Shown in pieces: positions 1-8,437 of a stretch of DNA of 28,317 nucleotides. Each line of letters begins with the position of its first letter. Positions within the stretch are counted from its first letter, which is position 1. Source of the stretch: Chitinophagales bacterium (lineage in GTDB: Bacteria > Bacteroidota > Bacteroidia > Chitinophagales > Chitinophagaceae); NCBI GenBank assembly GCA_020636575.1, contig JACJXP010000009.1:1-28317 (forward strand). Direction: 5' to 3'. The notes beneath the pieces are model-generated. The model was not told the DNA's origin and did not search any database. It saw only the letters and a program-made list of their open reading frames with translations. A program made the translations under genes and the position numbers.

Positions 1-2
1 CA

Positions 3-368
3 TCTATCAACCTGGGAGTAGCCAGCGGTGGTGTCAGCATTATGGCCGGCATCTATTTCAAAATGGAACTGGTAGACGGGCAAAACTCCACAACACTTAC
101 CGGGTATGTTCGCATCAATGGGGCATTGTGCATATTAGGTCTCATTACTGCAAGCATCGAGTTATACATGGCCCTGACCTACCTCATTGATAAAGAAAAA
201 GCATTCGGAGAAGCAACCCTCAAGATGAAGATTGAGGTTCTGTTCTTCAGCGCCTCAGTTACGCTACACACATCAAGAACATTTAAGGGAAGCGGAAAAG
301 ATCCCAACTTCCAGATGGCAATCAAGGAAAATGAATGGCTGGAATATTGTGCAGCATTTGCCGCTTAA
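3..368 (+). CDS. C-terminal end of an unrecognised protein (partial, open at the window start)
   Basis: The reading frame is open to the first base: codons upstream of the Met at 42 read S-I-N-L-G-V-A-S-G-G-V-S-I, so that Met is internal and the true start lies outside the window. The visible ~121 residues are rich in alternating hydrophobic/polar stretches (for example GYVRINGALCILGLI and IEVLFFSASVTL), consistent with beta-strands rather than transmembrane helices. There is no lipobox, zinc ligand cluster or catalytic motif that I recognise. It ends 20 bases before the next gene on the same strand, so the two are probably co-transcribed. From memory, similar sequences occur next to very large uncharacterised proteins in other bacteria; I cannot verify this. 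Function unknown. Confidence 0.7.
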   Translation, partial: SINLGVASGGVSIMAGIYFKMELVDGQNSTTLTGYVRINGALCILGLITASIELYMALTYLIDKEKAFGEATLKMKIEVLFFSASVTLHTSRTFKGSGKDPNFQMAIKENEWLEYCAAFAA

Positions 369-388
369 CATGAGCTAAAGAATTTTTT

Positions 389-2557
389 ATGAAACAAAAG
401 ATCATACTGACTGCATTACCAAACGGAATATCAAAAAAAGCCGGTTCCAATACGGTTAGTGCCTCTGTTGCCATTAGCCTCCAGGTAGAAGATGTGAATA
501 CAACATTGCAAAACGTACCGGACATGCTGAACTGGGCCGAAAAAGTGAAACAGGGAAAATTCATAGTATCACTAAACGGGAATCCTGTCCAGGCCAAAGT
601 AGTAAGTAAAGAAGTGGATATAGCTCTTTGGAAAAACCTGTTTGCACCTACCGTTAAAGTAAGATCATTTGTACAGGAAGACCTGAGTGACAGGCCTATC
701 CTCTCCTACCCGGTAAAGCACATCGTAGGATTTGTAAAGGACGTAGTGGCGCAGATGGGTAAAGACTTTGCCAACGATCTTCCGGATAGCAATTTCTATA
801 CTGACAACGAGAGATTCAAAGCTATTTCTGATTATACCATTGCTCCCTATCCCAAAAGAAGGAGAGAAAAGGTTTCAATGGAAGAAATAGTCTCAAAGAT
901 CCCGACTGAGAGAAGAATAAATGAGTTGCTGAGAAAAAACAAAGCCATTCCTTTCAATCCATCTGCCAGTCCTACTTTTGATTTTGCACAGCTAAAGAAT
1001 TTTCATGGCCTGTACAACAAAAAGGAAGTAAAGAATTATACGCCTGTCCCTAAACCGGATTTTGAATTTCATGATATCCTTTCCATCATTGCCAGCTACC
1101 CGCAGTTGTTACGGAAACTGGGTTTGGTGTTTGACCTGGAGTTTACATTTCCGCAACTCATGCTGAATGTGGCAGATCCAACGATACGCATTGCTTTCAG
1201 CGAAATAAATTTCACCACACCTACTACTGTTACATGTCCGCCAACAGTTTTTACCAAAACAAATAATGGCTTTTATAGTAAGGCTGCTGCCAATAGTTTG
1301 ATAGACCGTGGGCATCTTAAATTAAACACGGATGCCTTTACCGTATTCCAGGTAGATACAGATGGTGCAGGGTTGAAACTCTGCGGCATGATAGACAACC
1401 TGCAACTGAGAAAAGCCAAACATATTTTCTATGCAGTAGATAATTATATACCGGCTGAGCAACTAATACCTGTATTCAACAATGAAGCACCGCCAAAGGA
1501 AGGTTTACCAGTGAACAGAACAACAGGAATTGCTGTAGCAAAAAATGGGATGGCCGATTCTGTCAGACAGAAGTTTGTAAAGATGAATTCGCTGAAACCT
1601 GCATTGATCGCTGTTGGTATGGCGCCAACCGGGTTAGCCGGTAATAATGCCACATTCATTTTGCCCAATGAAAAATTATATGCTGATGATCTGAACCTTG
1701 GTTACCGCATGGATGTACAACCGGAAGGTGGTAAGTGGTTCAGCCTGCATAAAAGAAATAATAAATACTCATTCATCAATTCAGGTAATAACTATATTGA
1801 TATTCCTGATATGCCTGCTGATGAGGGATACATACAGATCGGCGCTGCCGAAGAAGATACCAGTTCCGGTAAACAATTAAAAGTAAGTGAAGCTATTGCC
1901 CGTTGGGAAGGTTGGAGCCTGAGTGTGCCACCTGTCGGCAGTGCATTAAATGAACCGACACTGGAAAAGGATGAGATACATGACAAAAGCAATCCGGCAG
2001 CAGTACAAAAAGAAGCAGCCAAGTACAGGGCACCACTTACCAATGATTTCAAACTGAGTGTTACTCCATCAGTTGAAAAAGGATCATTACCAATGCTTCG
2101 CTTTGGGAAAAAATATTCAATTAAAATAAGAACAGTTGATGTAGCAGGTAATAGTGTTGATCATGATTTGACTCCGGAAAATGCAGCACAGGCTATTGTA
2201 CCCAATATCCGCTATATGCGGTACGAACCGGCTGATACACCATTCCTTTTATTAGGAAATAAAATGAAAGATGGTGAGTCAAGTGAAATGATGGTGGTAA
2301 GAAGCAATGAGAATATTTCAGTGGAACAATATGAAAGTACAGTCGGTGGTAATAAATATATTCCGGATGCAATACGTCATGTAAAACCGCCCCGCTGTAC
2401 TGTTGAAAGAGCTACAACTCATGGAATGCTTGATAAGGGTTTTGGACAAGCTAATGCTGCACAGGCTGCTGCTTATTATCAAAAATCGTCAGCAGTAAAG
2501 ATCCATTGTTCAAAGAAGAGGATAACAGCCCAAATCTTACCGTATTTAATCCGATGA
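389..2557 (+). CDS. Large unrecognised protein, N-terminal part (frame breaks off near 2490)
   Basis: A 722-codon frame that starts 20 bases after the previous stop. There is no signal peptide (MKQKIILTALPNG...). Conspicuous segments are LLRKLGLVFDLEF (~residue 236), RWEGWSLSVPP (~510), LPMLRFGKKYSIKIRTVDVAGNS (~565-587) and RYEPADTPFLLLG followed by a MMVVRS element (~610-640). The 'fibronectin-like' stretch YSIKIRTVDVAGNS suggests beta-sandwich structure. Its last ~25 residues (from about VKIHCSKK) look out of character. The sensible continuation (KDPLFKEEDNSPNLTVF) lies in the next frame from about 2497, so the gene appears to be frameshifted and to continue into the 2565-4466 frame. I recall large hypothetical proteins with the same motifs in other phyla but cannot name a family. 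Function unknown. Confidence 0.75.
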   Translation: MKQKIILTALPNGISKKAGSNTVSASVAISLQVEDVNTTLQNVPDMLNWAEKVKQGKFIVSLNGNPVQAKVVSKEVDIALWKNLFAPTVKVRSFVQEDLSDRPILSYPVKHIVGFVKDVVAQMGKDFANDLPDSNFYTDNERFKAISDYTIAPYPKRRREKVSMEEIVSKIPTERRINELLRKNKAIPFNPSASPTFDFAQLKNFHGLYNKKEVKNYTPVPKPDFEFHDILSIIASYPQLLRKLGLVFDLEFTFPQLMLNVADPTIRIAFSEINFTTPTTVTCPPTVFTKTNNGFYSKAAANSLIDRGHLKLNTDAFTVFQVDTDGAGLKLCGMIDNLQLRKAKHIFYAVDNYIPAEQLIPVFNNEAPPKEGLPVNRTTGIAVAKNGMADSVRQKFVKMNSLKPALIAVGMAPTGLAGNNATFILPNEKLYADDLNLGYRMDVQPEGGKWFSLHKRNNKYSFINSGNNYIDIPDMPADEGYIQIGAAEEDTSSGKQLKVSEAIARWEGWSLSVPPVGSALNEPTLEKDEIHDKSNPAAVQKEAAKYRAPLTNDFKLSVTPSVEKGSLPMLRFGKKYSIKIRTVDVAGNSVDHDLTPENAAQAIVPNIRYMRYEPADTPFLLLGNKMKDGESSEMMVVRSNENISVEQYESTVGGNKYIPDAIRHVKPPRCTVERATTHGMLDKGFGQANAAQAAAYYQKSSAVKIHCSKKRITAQILPYLIR

Positions 2558-2565
2558 GAAATTAA
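2482..2565 (+). other. Bridging segment in a third reading frame between the two halves of the large gene
   Basis: Between the two long frames, the frame starting at 2497 reads K-D-P-L-F-K-E-E-D-N-S-P-N-L-T-V-F-N-P-M-R-N and then stops with TAA at 2563-2565. This fits the composition of the protein better than the ORF ends on either side. Passing from 389-2557 to this segment and then to 2565-4466 needs two successive shifts of -1, equal to two missing bases. The stop overlaps the next ATG as TAATG, which could also allow termination-reinitiation. The first shift lies close to an A5 run at 2481-2485, a typical place for a sequencing or replication slip. Confidence 0.6.
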
Positions 2566-4466
2566 TGAACGTTGAATACCTCGCTGACCCAATGGCTGCA
2601 GGTGTCACTTTCTTTGTTTCTATAAATGATCCTAATCCTAAACTTCCAAACCCGGAAGTACTTACAAAGAGGATAAGTTTCTATAATGCCGATGATAAAG
2701 AAGTAACATCTGATGCGGAAGCGAATAAATCATTTGATACTGACACCTGGTTTGCACCAAAGACATTCCGTGTAAGATTGAAAGAAGGTAATCCTGCTAT
2801 CAATTGGGATGCATCATCCCGAACATTATTGGTAACACTGCAGAAAGGTGTGATCTTCAAAATGAATTATGCCAGTTACTGGCGGCCTGATGATCTGATA
2901 AAAAAATCCGGGATACTTGACATGATGGGATTGAACAACCTGACCGGAACAGTCGGGCAAAGAATTGCAAGAGGCCAGCACTGGATGTTCTCACCCTGGA
3001 GAGAAATAACTTTTGTACATGCAGTGCAGCAACCTATCAGTGTAGATGCTTCCGGAAAAAAATATCCGGCTATTGTAAACATTGTTCCCGACAGAGATTA
3101 TGGCGATAACTTCTCCTGGTTAAATACACAATTGCTCATTCACGGACCATCAACTGGTCAGTTCGACCTGGATGCTGACTGGCAGGATTGGATCGATGAT
3201 GTGAATGAACCTGCTTTGCAGATCGTAGATGTAAAAGCAAAAGTTATTCATTTCACTACTCCTTACCTGGTATTCGACTATATATTTGGCGACCTTAATG
3301 GTATAAAGAACAATCCTTTCAAGGCGCTCAAACATACTTTCAACGATACCAAACACCGCTTTGTAAATTATCATAGCATTGCCACCACCCGGTACAGGGA
3401 ATATTTCTTCAACCTCATCAAAGAAAAAGGTGCAGCTTTCAAACTAACAACAGAAGGCAACATACTTAGCAAAGTAAATATCCTCAGCAGTGCAAGACCT
3501 GCAGCGCCACAGGTTGAATATGTGATCCCCACTTTTGAATGGAGCAGGGCTACCACTGGTAAGAAAACAGTAACCGGAAGAATTAGCGGATTAAGAGTTT
3601 ATCTGAAAAGACCATGGTACAGCAGTGGTGAAGGAGAACAACTGGCTGTTGTCATCTATATGAAAGCTATTACCGATAATCTTCCAGGCTCTGATAAAAC
3701 TGTGTACACTACCTGGGGAACAGATCCTACCAAACTATCCGGCGCCTTACCAAACGGCATCACTCCATCCCATACGGATTTTGTGAACCTGAAAAATGAG
3801 AACAAGGACTATCCTATCTCAACCGTGGAACACCCGACTGCAAAAGTGGCAGTAGCTGCATATGATGTAAAGTATGATGAAGAACGTCAGTTATATTATG
3901 CAGATATAATGTTCAACATTGGCACTGCTTATTATCCTTTCATTCGTTTGGCATTGGCGGCGTACCAGCGTCATTCTGTTAGAAAAAATAATACGGACTG
4001 TTGCCTCTCTCCCATTGTACAGCCTGACTATATACAGATACCGGCGCCAAGAACCAGTTCCATTGAATTTGGGAACAGCAAGAATATCGTTACTGTTGCC
4101 ATTGCCGGAACTATTGCAAAACTGGCACAGGTACCGGAGTACAGATCAAAAGTGAAATTCATCATCGAATCATTGGATATACCAACATCAGAAGAAACAC
4201 ATATTACTTTGAATTCAAAACCTGTTGATTCGTATGAATACATTTTAAAACCAGGTGATTTCAATAATTATTTGTTCCTGCATAGTCACCAGTTCCAGTT
4301 ACCCGCTGCATGGGCATCCAAAGCTTATCGCATTAAAGTGCTGGAATATGAAATGATAACCTACGATCCATTAAAACCAAATCCAAATCCTGGTGGTGTG
4401 AATTTTGCCAGTATGCCGATGAAAGAAAGACTAGTTTTTGCTGATGTGTATGAGGTGAATAAGTAA
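2565..4466 (+). CDS. Large unrecognised protein, C-terminal part (downstream of the frame breaks)
   Basis: A 633-codon frame with an ATG that overlaps the TAA of the bridging segment (TAATG). In-frame codons upstream (S-D-E-K-L) run back to a stop at 2547, so it cannot be joined to the first half without a frame change. Visible segments include YVIPTFEWSR and LRVYLKRPWYSSGEGEQL (~residues 322-365), a TTWGTDP element, and PFIRLALAAYQRHSV (~458-472) followed by a beta-rich tail. There is no signal peptide, helix bundle or catalytic motif that I can name. It most likely forms one polypeptide of about 1,360 residues with the 389-2557 frame. If the breaks are real and not sequencing errors, this is either a two-polypeptide arrangement or a decaying gene. 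Confidence 0.7.
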   Translation: MNVEYLADPMAAGVTFFVSINDPNPKLPNPEVLTKRISFYNADDKEVTSDAEANKSFDTDTWFAPKTFRVRLKEGNPAINWDASSRTLLVTLQKGVIFKMNYASYWRPDDLIKKSGILDMMGLNNLTGTVGQRIARGQHWMFSPWREITFVHAVQQPISVDASGKKYPAIVNIVPDRDYGDNFSWLNTQLLIHGPSTGQFDLDADWQDWIDDVNEPALQIVDVKAKVIHFTTPYLVFDYIFGDLNGIKNNPFKALKHTFNDTKHRFVNYHSIATTRYREYFFNLIKEKGAAFKLTTEGNILSKVNILSSARPAAPQVEYVIPTFEWSRATTGKKTVTGRISGLRVYLKRPWYSSGEGEQLAVVIYMKAITDNLPGSDKTVYTTWGTDPTKLSGALPNGITPSHTDFVNLKNENKDYPISTVEHPTAKVAVAAYDVKYDEERQLYYADIMFNIGTAYYPFIRLALAAYQRHSVRKNNTDCCLSPIVQPDYIQIPAPRTSSIEFGNSKNIVTVAIAGTIAKLAQVPEYRSKVKFIIESLDIPTSEETHITLNSKPVDSYEYILKPGDFNNYLFLHSHQFQLPAAWASKAYRIKVLEYEMITYDPLKPNPNPGGVNFASMPMKERLVFADVYEVNK

Positions 4467-4519
4467 GGCCTCCCCAAACCTCCCGCCTAAACGGGACAGA
4501 CTCTCCAAAAGAGGGGCTT
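4466..4519. repeat. Degenerate inverted-repeat element / probable bidirectional terminator between convergent genes
   Basis: The 50-base gap between the large gene (+) and prfC (-) contains an imperfect mirror: AGGCCTCCCC at 4466-4475 against GAGGGGCTT at 4511-4519. Inside are two short hairpins: TCCCG/CGGGA at 4481-4485 and 4492-4496, and CTCT/AGAG at 4501-4504 and 4510-4513. Read on the minus strand it starts AAGCCCCTCTTTTGGAGAG. From memory this resembles short intergenic repeats often seen in Bacteroidota genomes. In this position it could end transcription from both sides. Confidence 0.5.
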
Positions 4520-6105
4520 TATTTATGTATCTCACTGGTAAAATGAAATTCAATACCAGGATTGTTGGTCATTTCGGTATTTAAAAACCATTCGCTTTGT
4601 GCCAAATAAACCGGATGTCCATCTTTATCCTCTCCAGAATTCGCTTGTTTGAAGCGAAGAAAATCTTCAAGTTTTTTGGAATCCTTACTGGTAAGCCAGC
4701 AGGCTTTATAAAATGGTAAAGAATTAAAAACAACTGATGCGCCATATTCATGCAACAGCCGGTATTGGATCACTTCAAATTGCAGTTCCCCTACACAACC
4801 TATGATCTTCTTGGTACCTCCAAATTGGGTAAAAAGCTGGGCCACACCTTCATCTGTCAGCTGCATCAAGCCCTTTTCCAACTGCTTGGTTTTCATTGGA
4901 TCTTTATTAACTACCTCTTTAAATATTTCAGGTGAAAAAGAAGGTATCCCGGTGAAGTAAAAGTTCTCGCCTTCTGTCAATGTATCACCGATCTTAAAGT
5001 TACCTGTATCGAATAAACCCACCACATCACCAGCATAAGCATCTTCAATAATGCTTTTATCTCTTGCCATAAAAGAATAAGGGTTGCTGAAACGAACATC
5101 CTTATCCAGCCTTACATGATGGAAATACTTATTACGTTCAAACTTACCGGAACAAACCCTGAAAAAGGCAATTCTGTCCCGGTGTTTCGGATCCAGGTTG
5201 GCATGTATCTTAAAAACAAAACCACTCAGTTTATCTTCTTCCACATCTACCATTCGTTCTGTTGTTTCCCTGCTTCTTGGAGTTGGTGCAATACGGATAA
5301 ATGTATCCAGCATTTCTTTTACTCCAAAATTGTTGATGGCACTGCCAAAAAAGACAGGCGCTACTTTTCCTGCCAGGTAATCTTCAACATTTAAAATCCC
5401 ATGTACTCCATCTACCAGTTCAACATCTTCTCTCAAAATTCCAGCATCTTTTTCTCCCAGTTTTTTATCCAGTATCTCATCCTGCAGATCAGCAATGGAA
5501 ATAGTATCATCATCATCTGCCTTGGTATTAGCAGTAAAAAGTCTTAAACTTTTATCATCCAGGTTATATACACCTTTAAAATCCTTCCCGCTGTTGATCG
5601 GCCAAGTCATCGGGTGAAGCTGAATGGAAAGCTCCTTTTCTATCTCTTCCAGCAGGTCAAAACGGTTTTTACCATCCCTATCCATCTTATTGATGAAAAC
5701 GATCACCGGTGTGTCTCTCATCCGGCACACTTCCATCAGCCTTCTTGTTTGCTCCTCTACCCCATTTACACTATCCACAACAAGAATAACACTATCCACA
5801 GCCGTCAATGTTCTGTACGTATCTTCAGCAAAATCCTTGTGACCAGGAGTATCCAGCAGGTTGATCAGGATCCCATTGTACTCAAAACTCATTACAGAAG
5901 TGGCCACAGAGATACCTCTTTGCCGCTCAATCTCCATAAAGTCGCTGGTTGCATGCTTCTTGATCTTGTTACTTTTTACAGCGCCGGCCACCTGGATGGC
6001 TCCACCAAATAAGAGAAATTTCTCCGTCAATGTGGTTTTACCTGCATCCGGGTGACTGATGATCGCAAAAGTCTTTCTACGCTGTATTTCGTTGTGATAC
6101 TTCAT
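4519..6105 (-). CDS. prfC: Peptide chain release factor 3 (RF3)
   Basis: A translational GTPase that recycles RF1/RF2 from the ribosome after termination. It is a cytoplasmic protein of 528 residues, close to the usual ~530. The GTP-binding motifs are intact: P-loop SHPDAGKTT (residues 17-25), DTPGH (85-89) and NKMDR (139-143), with the switch region RQRGISVATS between. The RF3-type C-terminal domain is present (IGCVGELQFEVIQYRL). I chose the Met at 6103-6105. The longer frame from 6162 adds 19 residues that run across a GC-rich hairpin and do not look like protein. The preceding context is a TACCTTTG -7 box at 6147-6154 and a 5' hairpin. It stands alone, convergent with the large unknown gene. 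Confidence 0.95.
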   Translation of the reverse strand: MKYHNEIQRRKTFAIISHPDAGKTTLTEKFLLFGGAIQVAGAVKSNKIKKHATSDFMEIERQRGISVATSVMSFEYNGILINLLDTPGHKDFAEDTYRTLTAVDSVILVVDSVNGVEEQTRRLMEVCRMRDTPVIVFINKMDRDGKNRFDLLEEIEKELSIQLHPMTWPINSGKDFKGVYNLDDKSLRLFTANTKADDDDTISIADLQDEILDKKLGEKDAGILREDVELVDGVHGILNVEDYLAGKVAPVFFGSAINNFGVKEMLDTFIRIAPTPRSRETTERMVDVEEDKLSGFVFKIHANLDPKHRDRIAFFRVCSGKFERNKYFHHVRLDKDVRFSNPYSFMARDKSIIEDAYAGDVVGLFDTGNFKIGDTLTEGENFYFTGIPSFSPEIFKEVVNKDPMKTKQLEKGLMQLTDEGVAQLFTQFGGTKKIIGCVGELQFEVIQYRLLHEYGASVVFNSLPFYKACWLTSKDSKKLEDFLRFKQANSGEDKDGHPVYLAQSEWFLNTEMTNNPGIEFHFTSEIHK

Positions 6106-6113
6106 AAACGGCC

Positions 6114-6147
6114 GCCCGCCCGAATGTACCCATTGGTACGGGCGGGC
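6114..6147 (-). promoter_or_regulatory. GC-rich 5'-UTR hairpin upstream of prfC
   Basis: GCCCGCCCG (6114-6122) is the exact reverse complement of CGGGCGGGC (6139-6147), and an inner GTACC/GGTAC pair (6126-6130 / 6135-6139) continues the stem with a 3-base bulge and a CATT loop. It ends 8 bases before the chosen start codon. It directly follows the predicted -7 box, so it would sit at the very 5' end of the prfC mRNA. A hairpin this close to the start could limit translation initiation or protect the transcript. Confidence 0.65.
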
Positions 6148-6154
6148 AAAGGTA
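6147..6154 (-). promoter_or_regulatory. Putative -7 promoter box of prfC
   Basis: On the minus strand the sequence reads TACCTTTG, a full match to the Bacteroidota -7 consensus TAnnTTTG. It lies about 41 bases before the prfC start. No good -33 TTTG was found at the expected 19-21 base spacing, so support is partial. Confidence 0.4.
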
Positions 6155-6290
6155 AGGGTCATTCGTCATTCTACTTCCTATTTCGAAATAACACCTTTGG
6201 CTTTCAATCCAGACTTTTGAAACCAAAAACAGCAGGTATTTAACGAATAACCAATAGTTTTACCAGGCTCTCTTTTAAAATAATATTTAA

Positions 6291-7079
6291 ATGAAAAAAA
6301 ATTTCATCCCTTCGATATGCCTCCTGTTAACAGCTTGTGCCTTATTTGCTTTTACTTCCGGGGAAAAAGCAAAAGCTGAGTTTTATCAACTTACAGTGTA
6401 CCAGTATAATCAGCCAGAACAGGAAGCAATGCTCGATACTTACCTGCAGCAGGCGCTGTTGCCTGCTCTTCATCGCATGGGTATTAAAAACATAGGAGTT
6501 TTTAAAGCTATTGCTAATGATACCAGCATGACGAAGCAGCTATTTGTACTTGTGCCCTTTACCTCTTTAGATAAGGTTACAGACATCACAAACAAGCTGA
6601 TGTTTGAGAAGCAATACCAGGAGGCAGGTTCTGCATACATAAATGCTCCTTACACAACAGCACCTTATAACCGTATCAAAACAATTTTGCTGAAATCTTT
6701 TCATTTGGCACCCAATTTAAAATTGCCGGAATTAAAGGGATCCCGGAAAGACCGTGTTTATGAGCTGCGTAGCTATGAAAGCGCCACTGAAAAAATATTT
6801 CGTAATAAAGTACATATGTTTAATGAAGGAGATGAGATCGGATTATTTGCCCGGCTGAACTTTAATGCCATATTTTACAGTGAAGTAATAGCAGGTGATA
6901 AAATGCCAAACCTGATGTACATGACCAGTTTTGAAAATATGAAAGACCGTGATGAGCACTGGAAAGCTTTTGGAAATGATCCGTACTGGAAAAAATTGTC
7001 GGCCATGCAGGAATATCAGAAGAATGTGTCACATATTGATATTACGTTTCTAAGACCCACTGAATATTCAGATTATTAA
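6291..7079 (+). CDS. Secreted NIPSNAP-family protein
   Basis: 262 residues with a signal peptide (MKKNFIPSICLLLTACALFAF, then a charged mature start). The mature part shows two tandem NIPSNAP-type ferredoxin-like domains: about 30-130 (EFYQLTVYQY... LPALHRMGIKNIGVF) and about 155-260 (VYELRSYES... HWKAFGNDPYWKKL). The second carries the family's characteristic Y-E-L-R start and the HW...DP.W end. In Bacteroidota such secreted NIPSNAP proteins are common and mostly uncharacterised; the family fold is related to small dimeric alpha-beta barrel oxygenases and binding proteins, but no substrate can be read from the sequence. It appears to be a single-gene unit, transcribed away from prfC and convergent with the next gene. 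Confidence 0.85.
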   Translation: MKKNFIPSICLLLTACALFAFTSGEKAKAEFYQLTVYQYNQPEQEAMLDTYLQQALLPALHRMGIKNIGVFKAIANDTSMTKQLFVLVPFTSLDKVTDITNKLMFEKQYQEAGSAYINAPYTTAPYNRIKTILLKSFHLAPNLKLPELKGSRKDRVYELRSYESATEKIFRNKVHMFNEGDEIGLFARLNFNAIFYSEVIAGDKMPNLMYMTSFENMKDRDEHWKAFGNDPYWKKLSAMQEYQKNVSHIDITFLRPTEYSDY

Positions 7080-7091
7080 GCCTTGTTCTTA

Positions 7092-7514
7092 TCACTCTAA
7101 GAACCCTCGATAGAAGTAAATCTTCTTCTGCCGGTTAAATCTTATTTCAATCCTTTCTTTCTGAAAACTTGTTCCATCGAGGTATTCCTTTCCATAAATG
7201 GTCGCAATAGTTATGCCGCCGGATGAAACAATTTTTATTGGCGCCGTTATCTCAAATTTATTTAGGGGATGGGCTTTCCAGAATTGTTTATCGCTTTGCG
7301 TAATTTTTTGTTTTGGAACATCCCTCAGATACTTCATATACACCGCAACAGTATCGGCAAAATATAATGCTGCGGAATCTGCTTTGTGTTCATTTCTCAA
7401 TCTGAATAAGTCATGAACAATCTCTAATTCGGTTTTTTGCGGCAAGTTCAGTTGATGAGACTCTTTGCCGATTAGCAATAAAAAAAGAATATAAAACAGA
7501 TGATCAATGAACAT
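7092..7514 (-). CDS. Small NTF2/SnoaL-like secreted or membrane-anchored protein
   Basis: 140 residues with a hydrophobic N-terminus (FIDHLFYILFLLLIG) that could be a signal peptide or anchor. The rest reads like an NTF2-like cone: a helix with EIVHDLFRLRNEHKADSAALYFADTVAVYMKYL, then strands ending in KERIEIRFNRQKKIYFYRGF. Proteins of this kind (DUF4440/SnoaL-like) are small ligand-binding or enzymatic folds, and no catalytic residue can be assigned here. It is convergent with the NIPSNAP gene, 12 bases from its stop. The family assignment is by pattern only. Confidence 0.6.
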   Translation of the reverse strand: MFIDHLFYILFLLLIGKESHQLNLPQKTELEIVHDLFRLRNEHKADSAALYFADTVAVYMKYLRDVPKQKITQSDKQFWKAHPLNKFEITAPIKIVSSGGITIATIYGKEYLDGTSFQKERIEIRFNRQKKIYFYRGFLE

Positions 7515-7600
7515 AACAATTGAAATTACAAGAAAAATGCCTTACCAATGATGCTATTTCTTATTGTAAAACATGTTGTGAGTAAATAAATCCTGCTAAA

Positions 7601-8377
7601 TCATAATTCAATCTTATAAATCCTGGTAAGCATTGAATATAAATCCGGATGATGTGTTTTTAATAATGCCGGTTGCTCAAAGAAATATTCTGAAATAACT
7701 GCGAAGAACTCAACCGGGTTAGTAGCACCGTACATATTAATATCTGAGCCATGTGTTTTCATGTGATGAATGGTCTTCTCCATCAGTTGCCTCCATTCCT
7801 TTACATATTTACGTTCCAATATGATCTCCGGAACGCCGTCAAATGTACCATCCATCTTATCTACCAGGTGTGCAAACTCATGAATGGCCGTATTATTTGC
7901 ATCATTATTATTAATGAAGCCCTGCCTCACCTGCCATTTAGTAAGGATCATTTTATGCTGCATAGGGCCTGTGCCTACCATACCTGATATGGAACGGCTT
8001 TCTCCTACCTGGTCATAATCCCGGTTAAATGTTCCCGGGTACAACAACACTTCATGCAGGTTAATATACCTCCAGTCCGGGAAAGAAAAAACAGGTATGA
8101 TGGCGCCGGATGCGATCAATAAAAGATCAATTTCCTCCACCACTGCATTTACCCCGGTTATCTTTACATCAAGCAGGAACTGTTCTACTCTTTTCTCAAA
8201 CTCTCTCTTCCGCATCTCATCCAGTTGCCGGTAAAACTGTACATAACTCTCCAATATCTCCTTATAATTATCGGGCAAAGCAGCCATAACCGCTTTGTCG
8301 CTTTTCATTCTAAAAGCCAGTAAAATAAGGATCACTATACCAGCCAGCACAAAAAGCGACTTCAAAAGAATTACCAT
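7601..8377 (-). CDS. mtfA: MtfA-type zinc-dependent peptidase (M90 family)
   Basis: 258 residues. An N-terminal transmembrane segment (residues ~3-22) is followed by the M90 domain with LLYPGTFNRD (111-120) and the zinc motif HEFAH (166-170), followed by LVDKMDG. The third ligand is probably E223 in NPVEFFAV, with the typical SEYFFE after it. In Escherichia coli MtfA is a cytosolic aminopeptidase that also binds the glucose-PTS repressor Mlc. Here the added membrane segment and the absence of PTS genes argue for a general peptidase role. It is transcribed divergently from the permease gene, with about 96 bases between the starts. Family assignment is firm, physiological role unknown. Confidence 0.88.
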   Translation of the reverse strand: MVILLKSLFVLAGIVILILLAFRMKSDKAVMAALPDNYKEILESYVQFYRQLDEMRKREFEKRVEQFLLDVKITGVNAVVEEIDLLLIASGAIIPVFSFPDWRYINLHEVLLYPGTFNRDYDQVGESRSISGMVGTGPMQHKMILTKWQVRQGFINNNDANNTAIHEFAHLVDKMDGTFDGVPEIILERKYVKEWRQLMEKTIHHMKTHGSDINMYGATNPVEFFAVISEYFFEQPALLKTHHPDLYSMLTRIYKIEL

Positions 8378-8437
8378 AAGTACATGAAGATAAACAGGAA
8401 CTTTAACTCAAGAATAGGTAACCATCTAAATAATTTC

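Noticed and set aside
2481..2565. Programmed ribosomal frameshifting as the main explanation for the broken gene
   Set aside because: The A5 run lacks the full X-XXY-YYZ slippery pattern and two separate shifts would be needed; kept only as a minor alternative.
6106..6162. Longer start of prfC
   Set aside because: The added 19 residues translate the GC hairpin and promoter box; the RF3 family starts close to the chosen Met.
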